DNA of 64,000 nucleotides. It comes from Cenococcum geophilum 1.58. Taxonomy: Eukaryota; Ascomycota; Dothideomycetes; Gloniales; Gloniaceae. The notes beneath the pieces were generated by a model. That model saw nothing but the letters and a program-made list of their open reading frames with translations, made no database searches and was not told the origin of the DNA. The position numbers and the translations under genes are program-made. Below are positions 21,194 to 31,299 of the stretch, piece after piece. The stretch is from assembly GCA_001692895.1 (NCBI GenBank), contig KV748245.1, positions 62,001 to 126,000 of the forward strand, read 5' to 3'. The first letter of the stretch is position 1. Every line of letters starts with the position of its first letter.

Positions 21194-24100
21194 TTATATT
21201 ATAATGCTTTCAACCTGTCCTGAAAATCCAAAAAAAGAGAGTCGTCCTGATGTATATCCTAAGACAAGGTTCCTATTCCAAAAAGCTTTACAATTTGGTG
21301 ACCGATAATCATAAGGTAGCCAGAGAATTCTTGTGTCCTTTTCTACTATCCATTCACTTGATACACGCAGAGGAGTATTCACCACTTTATCGTCGGGTGA
21401 GAAGGCCACGGACGAGACCGAGCCAGAGTGGCCTTCGAGCGTCTGCAGCAGTGCTCCCGTGGCAGCGTCCCAGACCTGTACCCTATCCTTAGAGCCAGCG
21501 TCCCAGGGCGGTAATACTATAACGTGGGACCTAGAGACGACCTTGCCGTCGGGTAAGAACGCCACGGACCTGAACGAGTCAGAGTGGCCCCCGAGCTTCT
21601 GCAGCAGTGCTCCCGTGGCAGCGTCCCAGAGCAGTACCCTATCGTGGGAGCTAGAGACAACCTGCTTGCCGTCGGGTGAGAAGGCCACGGACAAGACCGA
21701 ACCAGAGTGCCCCTCGAGCTTCTGCGGCGGTGCCCCCGTGGTCGTGTCCCGGACCCGTACCATATCGTGGGAGCTAGCGTCCCAGAGCCGCACTGTCTGA
21801 TCTTTAGAGCCAGAGACGACCTGCTTACCATCGGGTGAGAACGCCACGGACCTGACCGTGCTAGAGTGGCCCTTGAGCGTCTGTAACAGTGCTCCCGTGG
21901 TAGCGTCCCAGAGCTTTACCGTCTGATCGTTGGAGCTAGAGACAACCTGCTTGCCGTCAGGTGAGAACGCCACAGACTTGACCGAGTCAGAGTGGCCTTG
22001 GAACTTCTGTAGCGGTACTCCCGTAGTAGTGTCACAGAGTCGCACTAGCCAATCGCGAGAGCCAGAGACGACCTGCTTGCCGTCGGGCGAGAACGCCACG
22101 GACCTGACCGAGCCGGAGTGGCTCTTGAGCTCCTGCAGCAGTGCTCTCCTGGTAGCTTCCCAGATCCATTCACTATCGTGGGAGCCAGCGTCCCAGGGCA
22201 GTACCCTATCGTGGGAGCTAGAGATGACCTGCTCGCCTTCGGGTGAGAACGCCACGGAAACGTCCCAGAGCAGTACCCTATCATGGGAGCTAGAGATGAC
22301 CTGCTTGCCGTCGGGTGAGAACGCCACGGACCTGACTGAGCCGGAGTGGCCCTCGAGCTCCTGCAGCAGTGCTCCTGTGGCAGCGTCCCAGAGCCGCACC
22401 GTCTGATCGTTGGAGCCAGAGACGACCTGCTTACCGTCGGGTGAGAACGCCACGGACCTGACCGTGCTAGAGTGACCCTCGAGCTCCTGCAGCAGTGCTC
22501 CCGTGGCAGCGTCCCAGAGCCGCACCGTCTGATCGTTGGAGCCAGAGACGACCTGCTTACCGTCGGGTGAGAACGCCACAGACCTGACTGGGCTAGAGTA
22601 GTCCTCGAGCGTCTGCAGTGCTGCTCCCGTCGCAGCGTCCCAGAGCCGCACCGTCTGATCGTTGGAGCCAGAGACGACCTGCGTGCCGTCGGGTGAGAAG
22701 GCGACGGAGTTGACTGAGTCAGTGTGGCCCTCGAGTATCTGGAGCGCTGCACTCCAATCTGCTTGCACTTTGGGCTTTATGTGGATCCAAGCAGGGATAT
22801 CCTTCTCAGATGCTGCTCGAATAACACTTTTCTCTGGGGCGAAGACAAGGGCTGAACAATATAATTGAAGAGGTGCCTGTTCAATCACTACTCGGTTATA
22901 TAGGGCGAACCTCATTGCATCAAGTACAAATATATATATATCTGTACTTGTATCGGCCTTATTATATTAGTAGGGTTTCTCTGTAACTACTACCAATGAA
23001 TGTAGACACTTACCCGAAGCCAACTCTCGAGCTTCCTAATCATAAGTATACCATCTGATAGGCCGTCCACTAAGCTAAGTGCCTCAAGCCAGTAAAGATA
23101 ACTCTGGCGTAAAAACTTGAACACTGAGCCACTGTCCTTGAGGTTATTAATCGTGTTCTCTTTGGTACCACAGTCAAGTAGATGATCAACCCAATAGAGA
23201 CAAGAGTACCGTACTGCGGCCAGTGGATCTGGATTAGGCGCTTCGACTTGGTCAACAGAGATCCCAGGAGCGCGTAGGCTATAAATATCGCGTCGAAGTG
23301 TCTGGGACATGGCTTGTAACGATCGCGAGAATAGAGTATGATGTACAGCTTTTACCCCAAAGGGATAGATCTCATTGTATGCCTCTTTGATTAGAAAGTC
23401 CTTTGCTGACTGGTGAACGAATGAAATTGTATGTTCTCGGAGCGTTAGAAAAGAGCCACAAAGCCCTATGATATCCGGTAGAGCCTTGTCATCGCCAGCA
23501 ACCTCGTCAGGCATGCTAATAAGAGACGACAGCTCGCCCAACGTGACGGGCCGGTACACAGCCGAAACGACAGCCAGTATCTGTGTGCAAAGCTCTCCAT
23601 CCTCTGCGTCCTCTACACCCCTGATCTGATCCATCATTCGCCTGTAGAAGGGATTAAGTTCAGGCGGAAATGCGGTCACCTTCCTCTTAGCTTTCCATCC
23701 GGGGATCTTGAAGAGTTCTTTGCATACCAAAGCCACCCAAAGAAATGTGCCGTTTGCGTTTAGCGACAAGTAACTCTGGACGGACTCACGTGTTTCACTA
23801 CTGTATTCGTTTCGCTCCGCTAGCCAATCGACCTTAAACTGGATGTATTTTGCAATAGCCGCAGCGACGGAACTGTCATTAAGTTCAAGGCTCAGTCTCA
23901 CTCCGTGCGCTGCAGTGTTGAGACTCCTCTCGATATTCGACCAGTTTCGACTCGAGACGATCCACTTGGCACGCGATGATACTGGCGACGTGCATACCAC
24001 AAGGTTTAGCAATTCCGGCAAACCATTCACGCATTCGTCAAGCGCATCGACAATAAGATAGATGCCATCCAAGCTCGAGTCTTGCAGTATATTGGTAAAG

Positions 24101-25284
24101 ATCTCGGACAAAGCGGTCCAGGCATTTGCATCTTCGAACAGCGCTTTGCCTACGTTCTCGTATTTCTTCTGGATATGTGACACGAGCGATGGCTGCTGAT
24201 CGACAAGCATGTATATTAGACCTCGTAGTACGGCAGTGGCGTTGTTAATTCTCAAATCGGTAGCCTGGCAGAAGAAGTAGGACAGAAGAGCCGTATTGAA
24301 TGTCGACTTGCTCAGCTCGTTGATTATGCCGCAGAGCAGCATTGTCTTGCCTTTACCGGGATCGCCCTTGATCCACAGAAGTGGGCTCAGCTGGGTGTAA
24401 CGCCATTGCTTGAACTCAGAGTTCGCAATGATCCAGCGGTAGGAATCCTCTAGCAAGCCACCCTTTGTGTCCTCAATACGCTTCTTGTCATCGCGGGGAT
24501 TAGTAAGGTGTAAATCTTGGATACATGTTTGCATCTTGTCGAACTCGTCCTTGAGTCGAGCGTGTGCACGTACCGTCCCTTCGCCATAGAGAGGGAGTAT
24601 ATAGACGCCGAAAACACCTAGCAATGAGTACGCTATATCTTCTTCGAGCTTGGTCTGGCGGTGTTGTATCCACCGCAATCGCTCCTGGAAGCTGAACCGA
24701 GATAAAGGGTTTCCTTGAAGCGCAGAATGAGGAATGTTTGTTATCTGGCAAATCAGTTGCCTTAGAGTACTCTTGTCACCCAGTCGTTTGCGTTCCTGAG
24801 AGAAGAATTCGACCGAAGCTGGGGCAAGGAGCTCTTGGAGCGTCCAGCCTCGAGTGAACCATCTGCTTTTCCGAAAATTCGATTCCCAAGGCGGCTGTGG
24901 AGACTCGAAGTCAATGTCGCAGGCCAGGCTCGAAACATCTGATAAATAGACGTAGCATTTGGCTGACTTCTGGTACCAGCGAAACATGGAATTGATAGAG
25001 CGCGAAACTTCGGCGCCATTTCTCTTGTTAATACAGCAGGTGTCAATCCAAAAGTATAATAGACAATCTTGTCTGGCCTGCTCTTCACAGAACCAGATCT
25101 TCCTATAGCCAGGCTTTTCCTCCCCAGCGCCATTTCTTATATCCTCGAAGGTAACCTCTTCTGTGTCCGCGCCCCATGTGTGTGAAAGGATAGCATATTT
25201 GGGAATGTCATCGCCATTCAGGTCCTCGGTTAGGCTGAACTGGCCAGCGCTGTTCCGTTGCAGAAGACGCATTAGCAAGGTCAA
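21194..25284 (-). CDS. HET-NACHT-WD40 NLR (HNWD-type), intact, one intron
   Basis: Predicted cytoplasmic NLR receptor of the type that controls heterokaryon incompatibility in Podospora. Exons 25284-23014 and 22957-21194 give 1344 residues. The 56-nt intron has donor GTAAGT, branch CTAAT and acceptor AAG, keeps phase 0, and bridges the stop at 22990. The HET domain is about residues 30-165 (YAILSHTWG, WIDTCCINK, RGWTLQELLAP), followed by EDIAYSLLGVF. The NACHT P-loop GDPGKGKT is at about 307-314 and Walker B YLIVDALDEC at about 409-418. A linker with QAPLQLYCSALVFAP leads to about ten WD40 repeats of 42 residues (about 832-1280), each around SVAFSPDGKQVVSGS.DQTVRLWD. Repeats are nearly identical except a few fused or shortened ones. 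Met5 (MRLLQ, 25272) is the more usual start for this family. No stops or frameshifts are seen. The closeness to incompatibility genes is family knowledge; the actual specificity is unknown. Confidence 0.9.
21400..22740 (-). repeat. 126-bp WD40-coding tandem repeat
   Basis: About ten in-frame copies of a 126-bp unit, each encoding one 42-residue WD40 repeat. Full copies share most bases, for example GTCGGGTGAGAACGCCACGG in nearly every unit. Shortened junctions at about 22190-22270, 21740-21830 and 21480-21540 look like products of unequal recombination. Confidence 0.85.
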
Positions 25285-26468
25285 ATTTTGACAATCTCAG
25301 GAAATATAGCTTGCCGTGAATCGTCGCAGAGTCGGCACGTAGGTGGGAGTTGTTTATCGAGTTGGATTGAAGGTTGATGTAGGCTGGTTCATGTTGGCTC
25401 AGCTGAACTGCAGCCCTGTGATATTCGTGGCATCGAGCATCGCAGCTGTATGTGAAGCTTGCCAATCGCTAGTGAGCTGCTGGAGGAGGCCATGATTGAC
25501 TAGACTGTTTAACGTTTATGCGCGATTGTGCAATGATTTGTTATTGTCGCTGATGGTTTGACGCTTTTGTAAACACACGCAAAGTGTTATTTCCGTATTC
25601 TCAGACACGTATTCAAAAGATGGCTAATCGTCTAGCAGCATTTTTCCGGCCTAAGGCAGAAGAATCTATTTTACATGCACAGTTGATCTACTATATGTGC
25701 CTAATGTACGGGCTTGTACGAGAATATGGCGAGACTAAAGGAAGCGTAATTATGTAATATAGTACTAGTGCCCTTTAGGCTTAGTGCCTCCGGGCGGAAT
25801 AAACTTCATCATCATCATATGTGCCTAAGGCTTCAATCAGGAAAGGTAAATATAGCCGAGCAAATATTTTGTAAGTACCGATCTACGTAACGATCCTACT
25901 TGAATTTGCGAGCTATAGCAGCCACAAGGCTAATGACAATTTCCTACTATTACTATAGGATTCTGGGGCCGGCTATAAGATCGTTTATAAAATTCCGATA
26001 GTGCAAAGGCTTTATGGGTGGTGCTATGCTAATGGAATTTCGTTACCCCGCGAAAGGAGACTCTCCGCAGAACAGGCGCAAACGCGACGATGCGAATGTA
26101 ATTTTCTGGTTAGGAGGGATTAAAATACGTAGAGCTGGCCATAAAATAAGTCTTACAATGAAACATAAGAAAGACCGATATATGCACAGAGTGTGAGTTG
26201 TTTAAAGTCAAAGTACCCATCATTTTTTTCGGCAGGGTGGGTTTTTCGCCACGTAGGGATGGACGTTAAGTACATAAACTATTAATACTTGCCTCTACTT
26301 GAATGAGGCTGGATTTATGCATAGTGTAGATGTGTTGGCAGCAAAGATGCATAAAAACAGCTGCATGCAGCAAGAAAATGCACTCAGATATTCAGACTAT
26401 TCCATTTCAAGGTGCCTGCGGTAAGGCTCTAAGATATTGGGTAGTAGCCTTGCAGGTGTTACCAACTG
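25285..26468. other. Intergenic region upstream of the NLR
   Basis: Presumed promoter of the NLR gene. It has normal composition, no repeat family and no convincing coding frame. A 60-codon plus-strand frame at 26014-26196 is unsupported. A short CATCATCATCAT tract lies near 25808. Confidence 0.5.
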
Positions 26469-26720
26469 GTGAACATGGATCCTTTCACATCTCAGACATC
26501 AACATCTAGTAATGCTACCTCTAAGTCAATGTCCAAAACGCAGCGAAAGCGACAGTATCCTGTAAATAAAATGAAGCAGGGGCGCCAAGCAGGCCATTCC
26601 CTTGTCAAGCCCCGCTCTTTCTCCATCGGCTGTCACGTGCAGTTTATCGGGGCTGAGGCTGTCAAATTAGAATCACGAGACGCTGGAGCAAACGCACCAG
26701 ATGTGGGAACCCTATGGTAG
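26469..26720 (+). CDS. Possible small ORF, unrecognised
   Basis: An 83-codon frame starting MNMDPFTSQTSTSSN is Ser/Thr-rich, then Lys/Arg-rich (KTQRKRQYPVNKMKQGR). There is no known domain and no visible intron, and composition does not separate it from intergenic DNA. It could be the first exon of a gene that I cannot complete, or chance. Confidence 0.15.
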   Translation: MNMDPFTSQTSTSSNATSKSMSKTQRKRQYPVNKMKQGRQAGHSLVKPRSFSIGCHVQFIGAEAVKLESRDAGANAPDVGTLW

Positions 26721-27331
26721 AAATAGACCTCTAGGCTAAAAATAAGAGCACCATCTCAAAACTGTGACATTTCTAAATATCTATCATTACCGCCGTCTCT
26801 TCCGCACAGCAGTTTCGTCCTTCAACTCAGTAGGCAGCGCGTCTCTCTAGCGCTAACTTGGGCCTTAGTTATTGGGACTACTTAATAGGTTAACCTGAAG
26901 TTAATGATAAAGGTTGTCTAGAGGAAACTATATGGTGTATGACCCGTTTTTCTTGCGTTTGAGGACTCCTTGGATCAACTATTCTTCCGGGTTAGCATTT
27001 AACGCTACTTTCGATGTCGCTCCATCAGAGTCGGGGGTGGAGTCTGTACATGAAGTTTTCGGGCACGACGGCGACCTTGTGTAGGAGTTTGCTGGGAGGC
27101 GTAGCGCTCCGGTTGGGCTTGTGCATGGATAACCTCTCGCCGATTGCGCCCACGAAGGCGGCGGATGCGGCGTCCAAGCAGGAGATGCTGGACAGAGGAC
27201 ATCCTCTGTATTGAGCTGCATATTGTTTATGCACAGCCTTATGAATAGCGTCCCAGCACCCATTGTCTTCTAATGGGCATCCATGTTAAGAGGGAAGAAC
27301 CAGTAGACTGCCTGGCTCAGACGGAGACCTT
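26721..27331. other. Intergenic, overlapping short frames on both strands
   Basis: A GC-richer patch at 26979-27263 is open in several frames on both strands, none longer than 94 codons and none with a recognised motif. It may be a gene fragment. It lies just downstream of the Myb/SANT-like gene and could include its 3' UTR. Confidence 0.4.
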
Positions 27332-29408
27332 CTATACTTTCCCTTGCAAGAGGTGATAGCGCGTGCGTACTGCACCCTCGGTCCTGTGAGGAAATTGGCG
27401 AAATATCCACCTCCATGGCCTTAGATATTCACCCCCCCTATATGCAAGTAAGCGCTCGTCGTCCGATGCCAACCATCGGCTATGCCCCTTAGTGCTCGCA
27501 GACTCATCATCCTCTCTGGAATATTCACCACCGTGGCTGCGATCAACGTCACTATCGCTCAAACCATCCTCATCTTCGGCTGAGCGTCCATCATTCATCA
27601 AGGGAACGACCCCAATACTAGTAGCTTTACCGCATGAAGTATACGTATCGTCCTCGGAATCGCCACAGATGCCGCTTACTTGCATGGCTGTTGGCTTTGC
27701 CGCAAGGCGGGATGTATCCTAAAGGGCATAGAGAAAACCAGTCAATAGCCATAAGTTGAGCGCCAGCGGCATAATGTTGACGCCATCAATATGCCCTACA
27801 TCGCCGAGCACATCCTCTACGAGTGTTACCGACTGACTATAAGAGAACGTCGGTACCTTGCGATCATCTTGGATAATTGTCCCCAAGAATGACACCCCTG
27901 AGGAGATAGGCCGCAGCGTAATATGAGTCAGTTGCTGTCGACTTAGTCTAGGTGATCTATCACCATTACTGTTGCACGATGGCACTCCAATTTTTGTAAC
28001 TGAGGGTCGTGTAGGGACAGCTGAAGAGAGAAATCCACCTTGGGCACTTAGAGGCTTCGCAGGCTGTGCTGTAACTCCTACAGTAGTAGATGAAGGCTGT
28101 TGTCTCGATTTTTTCCTAGGCCGTTCACACCCCCTATCGGCACGATTCTCGGCAGCATCTTGTGGGAGAGCGTCTTCCGTTATTCTTTCCTGACGAGGTT
28201 CGGAATCAGTAAGGTCTGGCTGTGGAATCACCGCACTCGCTTTTGCCGGGGTTCTATTATCAGCAATACCTCCATCCTCGTCGTGGTTAACTCTCGATTC
28301 TTTATTGCTGGCATTGCCATCGCCGCTGACTCGGCCGTTAACATCGTTGCCATCATCATGACTACTGTTTTCACTATTAACACTATCGAATTGCGGATGT
28401 GTGCTGCTGTGAGACGCTGAAGCCTGTTCACGTGTAGATATGCTGTCAGAAACCGAATTATTACGAGAAGAGAGCGAGCCGTGTCGCTTCGCCACATGCG
28501 TATTATCTGGACACTGTTCCAAAGTTGGATCCGACGTTTGCCCAGTGTAAGTTTCAGTGTCGGTGGACCGAGAGCGCTTCCGCTTCCTTTGGGTGGACAG
28601 ATATGGGCTCGCCACGTCTAGATCGTCGTTGGGATTTTCCTCGTGTCCCAAGACAGTTTCTATTGGTTGTAAGTAAGATGCGCTCTTCCAATCTTGGACG
28701 CGAGGGCTACTTACCTTGACTTGTGCCTCTGTTGTCCCTTAGATGCACAAAATGCTGCGCTATAGCTAGTGATATATCCTCCCCTCCGAAGCTATACGTT
28801 TGATCACCGACGATTCTAGGAAGGCCCTCGTTCTGGCGCTCCGGTTGGTCGCCATCTAATTCGTCATCTGCTGCCCCATCATTAAGCTCTTCATCGGCAG
28901 AGTCATCCTCAATGACCACCGGATCCTCTAGTAAATAATTATTAGGACTACGTTTGTGCAATGAGCTGGTCAGCAGAGAATTTACCTGGACTACTTCTCT
29001 CAAAAAGATAATCTGGGCTTGCATCCATTTGCTCAACGTTTGGGGCCTGAAGAGACTCCTCGCGGCTTAATTGGCAACTCTGCTGTTCTTTCAGAATCAA
29101 AGTGCCATCTTCACGAGCATCTTCGTTATCTGTGTACATTGGTTAGATAAACGTCTGCTCAAGCTCATTGTAAAAACCATACCTGAATAAGTCCCCGTCA
29201 TAGGTATGACTGATTTCTTGTTCTTCAATGCAGCCTCCGATTCTAGTGCGGTCTCTAGAATTCGGTTAATATCAGGCCACTCATCCGAAGTGGACCGGGT
29301 GTCTTTGCGGGTACATTGTCGCATATGTTTGGGCTTTGGGGGACCATGATAGGGTACAAATTCAGGGAAAGAGCGAGGGAACCGGAAGGTATCAAGAGTG
29401 GTCGCCAT
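27332..29408 (-). CDS. Myb/SANT-like nuclear protein, five exons
   Basis: Proposed exons are 29408-29183, 29129-28986, 28927-28715, 28659-27800 and 27718-27332, totalling 610 codons including the stop (609 residues) with consistent phases 1, 1, 1 and 0. The introns are 53, 58, 55 and 81 nt with GT...AG ends. Branch-like CTAAC and CTAAT occur in the first two. The N-terminus begins MATTLDTFRFPRSFPEF. The middle is acidic and Ser-rich, with basic nuclear-import-like clusters RKRKRSRS (about 219-226) and RPRKKSR further on. The last 49 residues form a Myb/SANT-like helix-turn-helix: RWLASDDERLLAYR, then W..IFRQFPHRTEGAVRTRY. This suggests DNA binding in the nucleus. The specific function and targets are unknown. 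The 81-nt intron has the weakest donor (GTAGGG); without it the frame ends at 27719 and loses the DNA-binding domain. Confidence 0.75.
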
Positions 29409-30760
29409 TACTGCAGCTGCTAAACTCCGTTACCGGCAGTGTTCGTCAGCATTACATTTCCCAACACAATTGGCCAGTCACGAACGAGGATGAAGTGCAG
29501 AACCTGTATGTTCCCCTTTTTTCCCCGGGGGGGGCGGCAAGCAAGGTTCTCTCCTGCGCCCCATAGTCTGCCTTGCTCTTCCCGTTATATCCTTGCCATC
29601 ATCGTCTCCGTGATCCCGCGCCTCCCCAGCTGACCAAGAACTCCATCGATCTGAGACTCGAGGTGAATCACCGATTACCATATGATTCTGTGATCATCGG
29701 TAGAGATAGGATTAAGAGGGTGACGCCGAAGGATTCAGGAGTACCCACATGCGTGGGGTGTTGCTTTACTCGAACCAAGTGATTGGCTCGTGGCTTCAGC
29801 TCCACCCGGCTGATCACGTTGCAACACAGCGCTGCAACCTTCCAAACTATTCATGCGAAGTGACGCGTCCTGCAAGCCGCTGTCATGGAGTTGCTGCGCT
29901 ATCTCGCTCCAAAGAGGTGCCTAGCATAGCCGCACGGCCGTTTACATCTATGCTCCGCCTGTGACCGAGCTGAGGTTGCAATCTTGCTCTGTATTGCCGC
30001 AAGAATGCCAGACTGCGTGACTGGGATACAGATAGCAGCCTAAAATTAGGATGACGCATCCCAAGCAGGAGTGGTCGTATGACCCAGCGAGGCATCCAGC
30101 TGAAAATTCATGAAAGCACTGGCCAGTCGATCTATGCAACGGGGTAATACCGGGACGCCGGACGAGTTGGGGCGGCTTAAGGATTTCAAATTGTCCCTTT
30201 ACGGAACTTGCTGATACAGAGTTCCCTTAAGGACTGAAGGGGCGATGCAGGTCTAAGTCAAGTGTAGGTTGCTCGAAAAGAGTGCTTCTCGGACAGTATA
30301 GGTCGTTCGGGTAATTTGTGGAATAAACAGCTACCGATGCGTGGAAGCATCGTCTTCAGGCGAGAATCCTGGAGGCAGCACGAGAGCGCCCATCGGATGC
30401 CGGAATTAAACTATGGGTGCGACATTGGGAGAGGCCGAAGCACGCCTGCTCTGCGCTATCGTTAGTATGAGACACGGGATATTGGGAATACGAGGGCAGT
30501 GCAGCGCTTGCATTAATGCTAAGTTGGTGAAAAATGCCTCACGGTCGGGGTTGCGATCCAATAAAGAGATAGCAGGGCGTTAGGAGATTTAGGATGAGGA
30601 AGAGGATTGAAAGATAAAATACAGAGATTGGGGGATGACTGCCCTTTTATGGTTGAGGTCGACGCACGGGTTTGGCTTAGCGAGAGCTGACAAGCGAGGC
30701 GCTTTGCCCGCAAAAGGGAACCTCCATTTCCTGTTGCAGTTTTGCCGCCAGGCGGTTTAT
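29409..30760. other. Intergenic region with promoter of the Myb/SANT-like gene
   Basis: Balanced composition, no repeats and several short frames under 77 codons on both strands without motifs. A C/G run occurs near 29520-29535. I see no supported gene. It ends abruptly at the AT-rich block. Confidence 0.5.
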
Positions 30761-31128
30761 AAAATTTAAATTTTTAAATTTTAAAGCTATATTATATATT
30801 GTTTTATTTTATATATAATATTAAAATATATTTATAAAATACTTATAACTTAATAACTATAATAGTTATTTATATAAAAATTTTAATATAGCTTATTAAT
30901 TAATAAGTCAACCTTTTTATAAAGTAAAAATATTTAAATTACTATTTTATATAATATTTAATAGCCTTTTTTCTAATTAAATATTTTATTTTATATTTAT
31001 ATTTATATTTTACAATTTTTATTAAAAAAGTTTAATAAAAAGTTTAACTTACTAATTGATAAGCTATATTAAAATTTTTATATAAATAACTATTATAGTT
31101 ATTATTATTATTAGTTCTATTTATTGCC
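30761..31128. repeat. AT-only block with inverted arms (left)
   Basis: Almost pure A/T. The stretch at about 30853-30910 is inverted at about 31040-31105 (AATAACTATAATAGTTATTT type). About 30795-30910 also reappears in inverse at 36350-36430 and 36470-36520, on the other side of the LINE. Confidence 0.75.
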
Positions 31129-31299
31129 CAATACGGTCCCTTTTTCAGGTCCATACAGGCTACTACCTATCTATATAGGAAAAATCCCTATAAGGGGGAA
31201 AAACCTAAGTATATCCTTACAGCTAGTCTTACGCGTTCCGCCTTCGCCTAGCTAGTGTATCCTTATATCTTTTGTCTGCCTTGCGTACTATACTTCTTA

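Noticed and set aside
21250-22868. Several plus- and minus-strand frames overlapping the WD40 region
   Set aside because: Shadows of the repeat-coding exon in other frames. The repeat lacks stops in several frames because of its 126-bp period.
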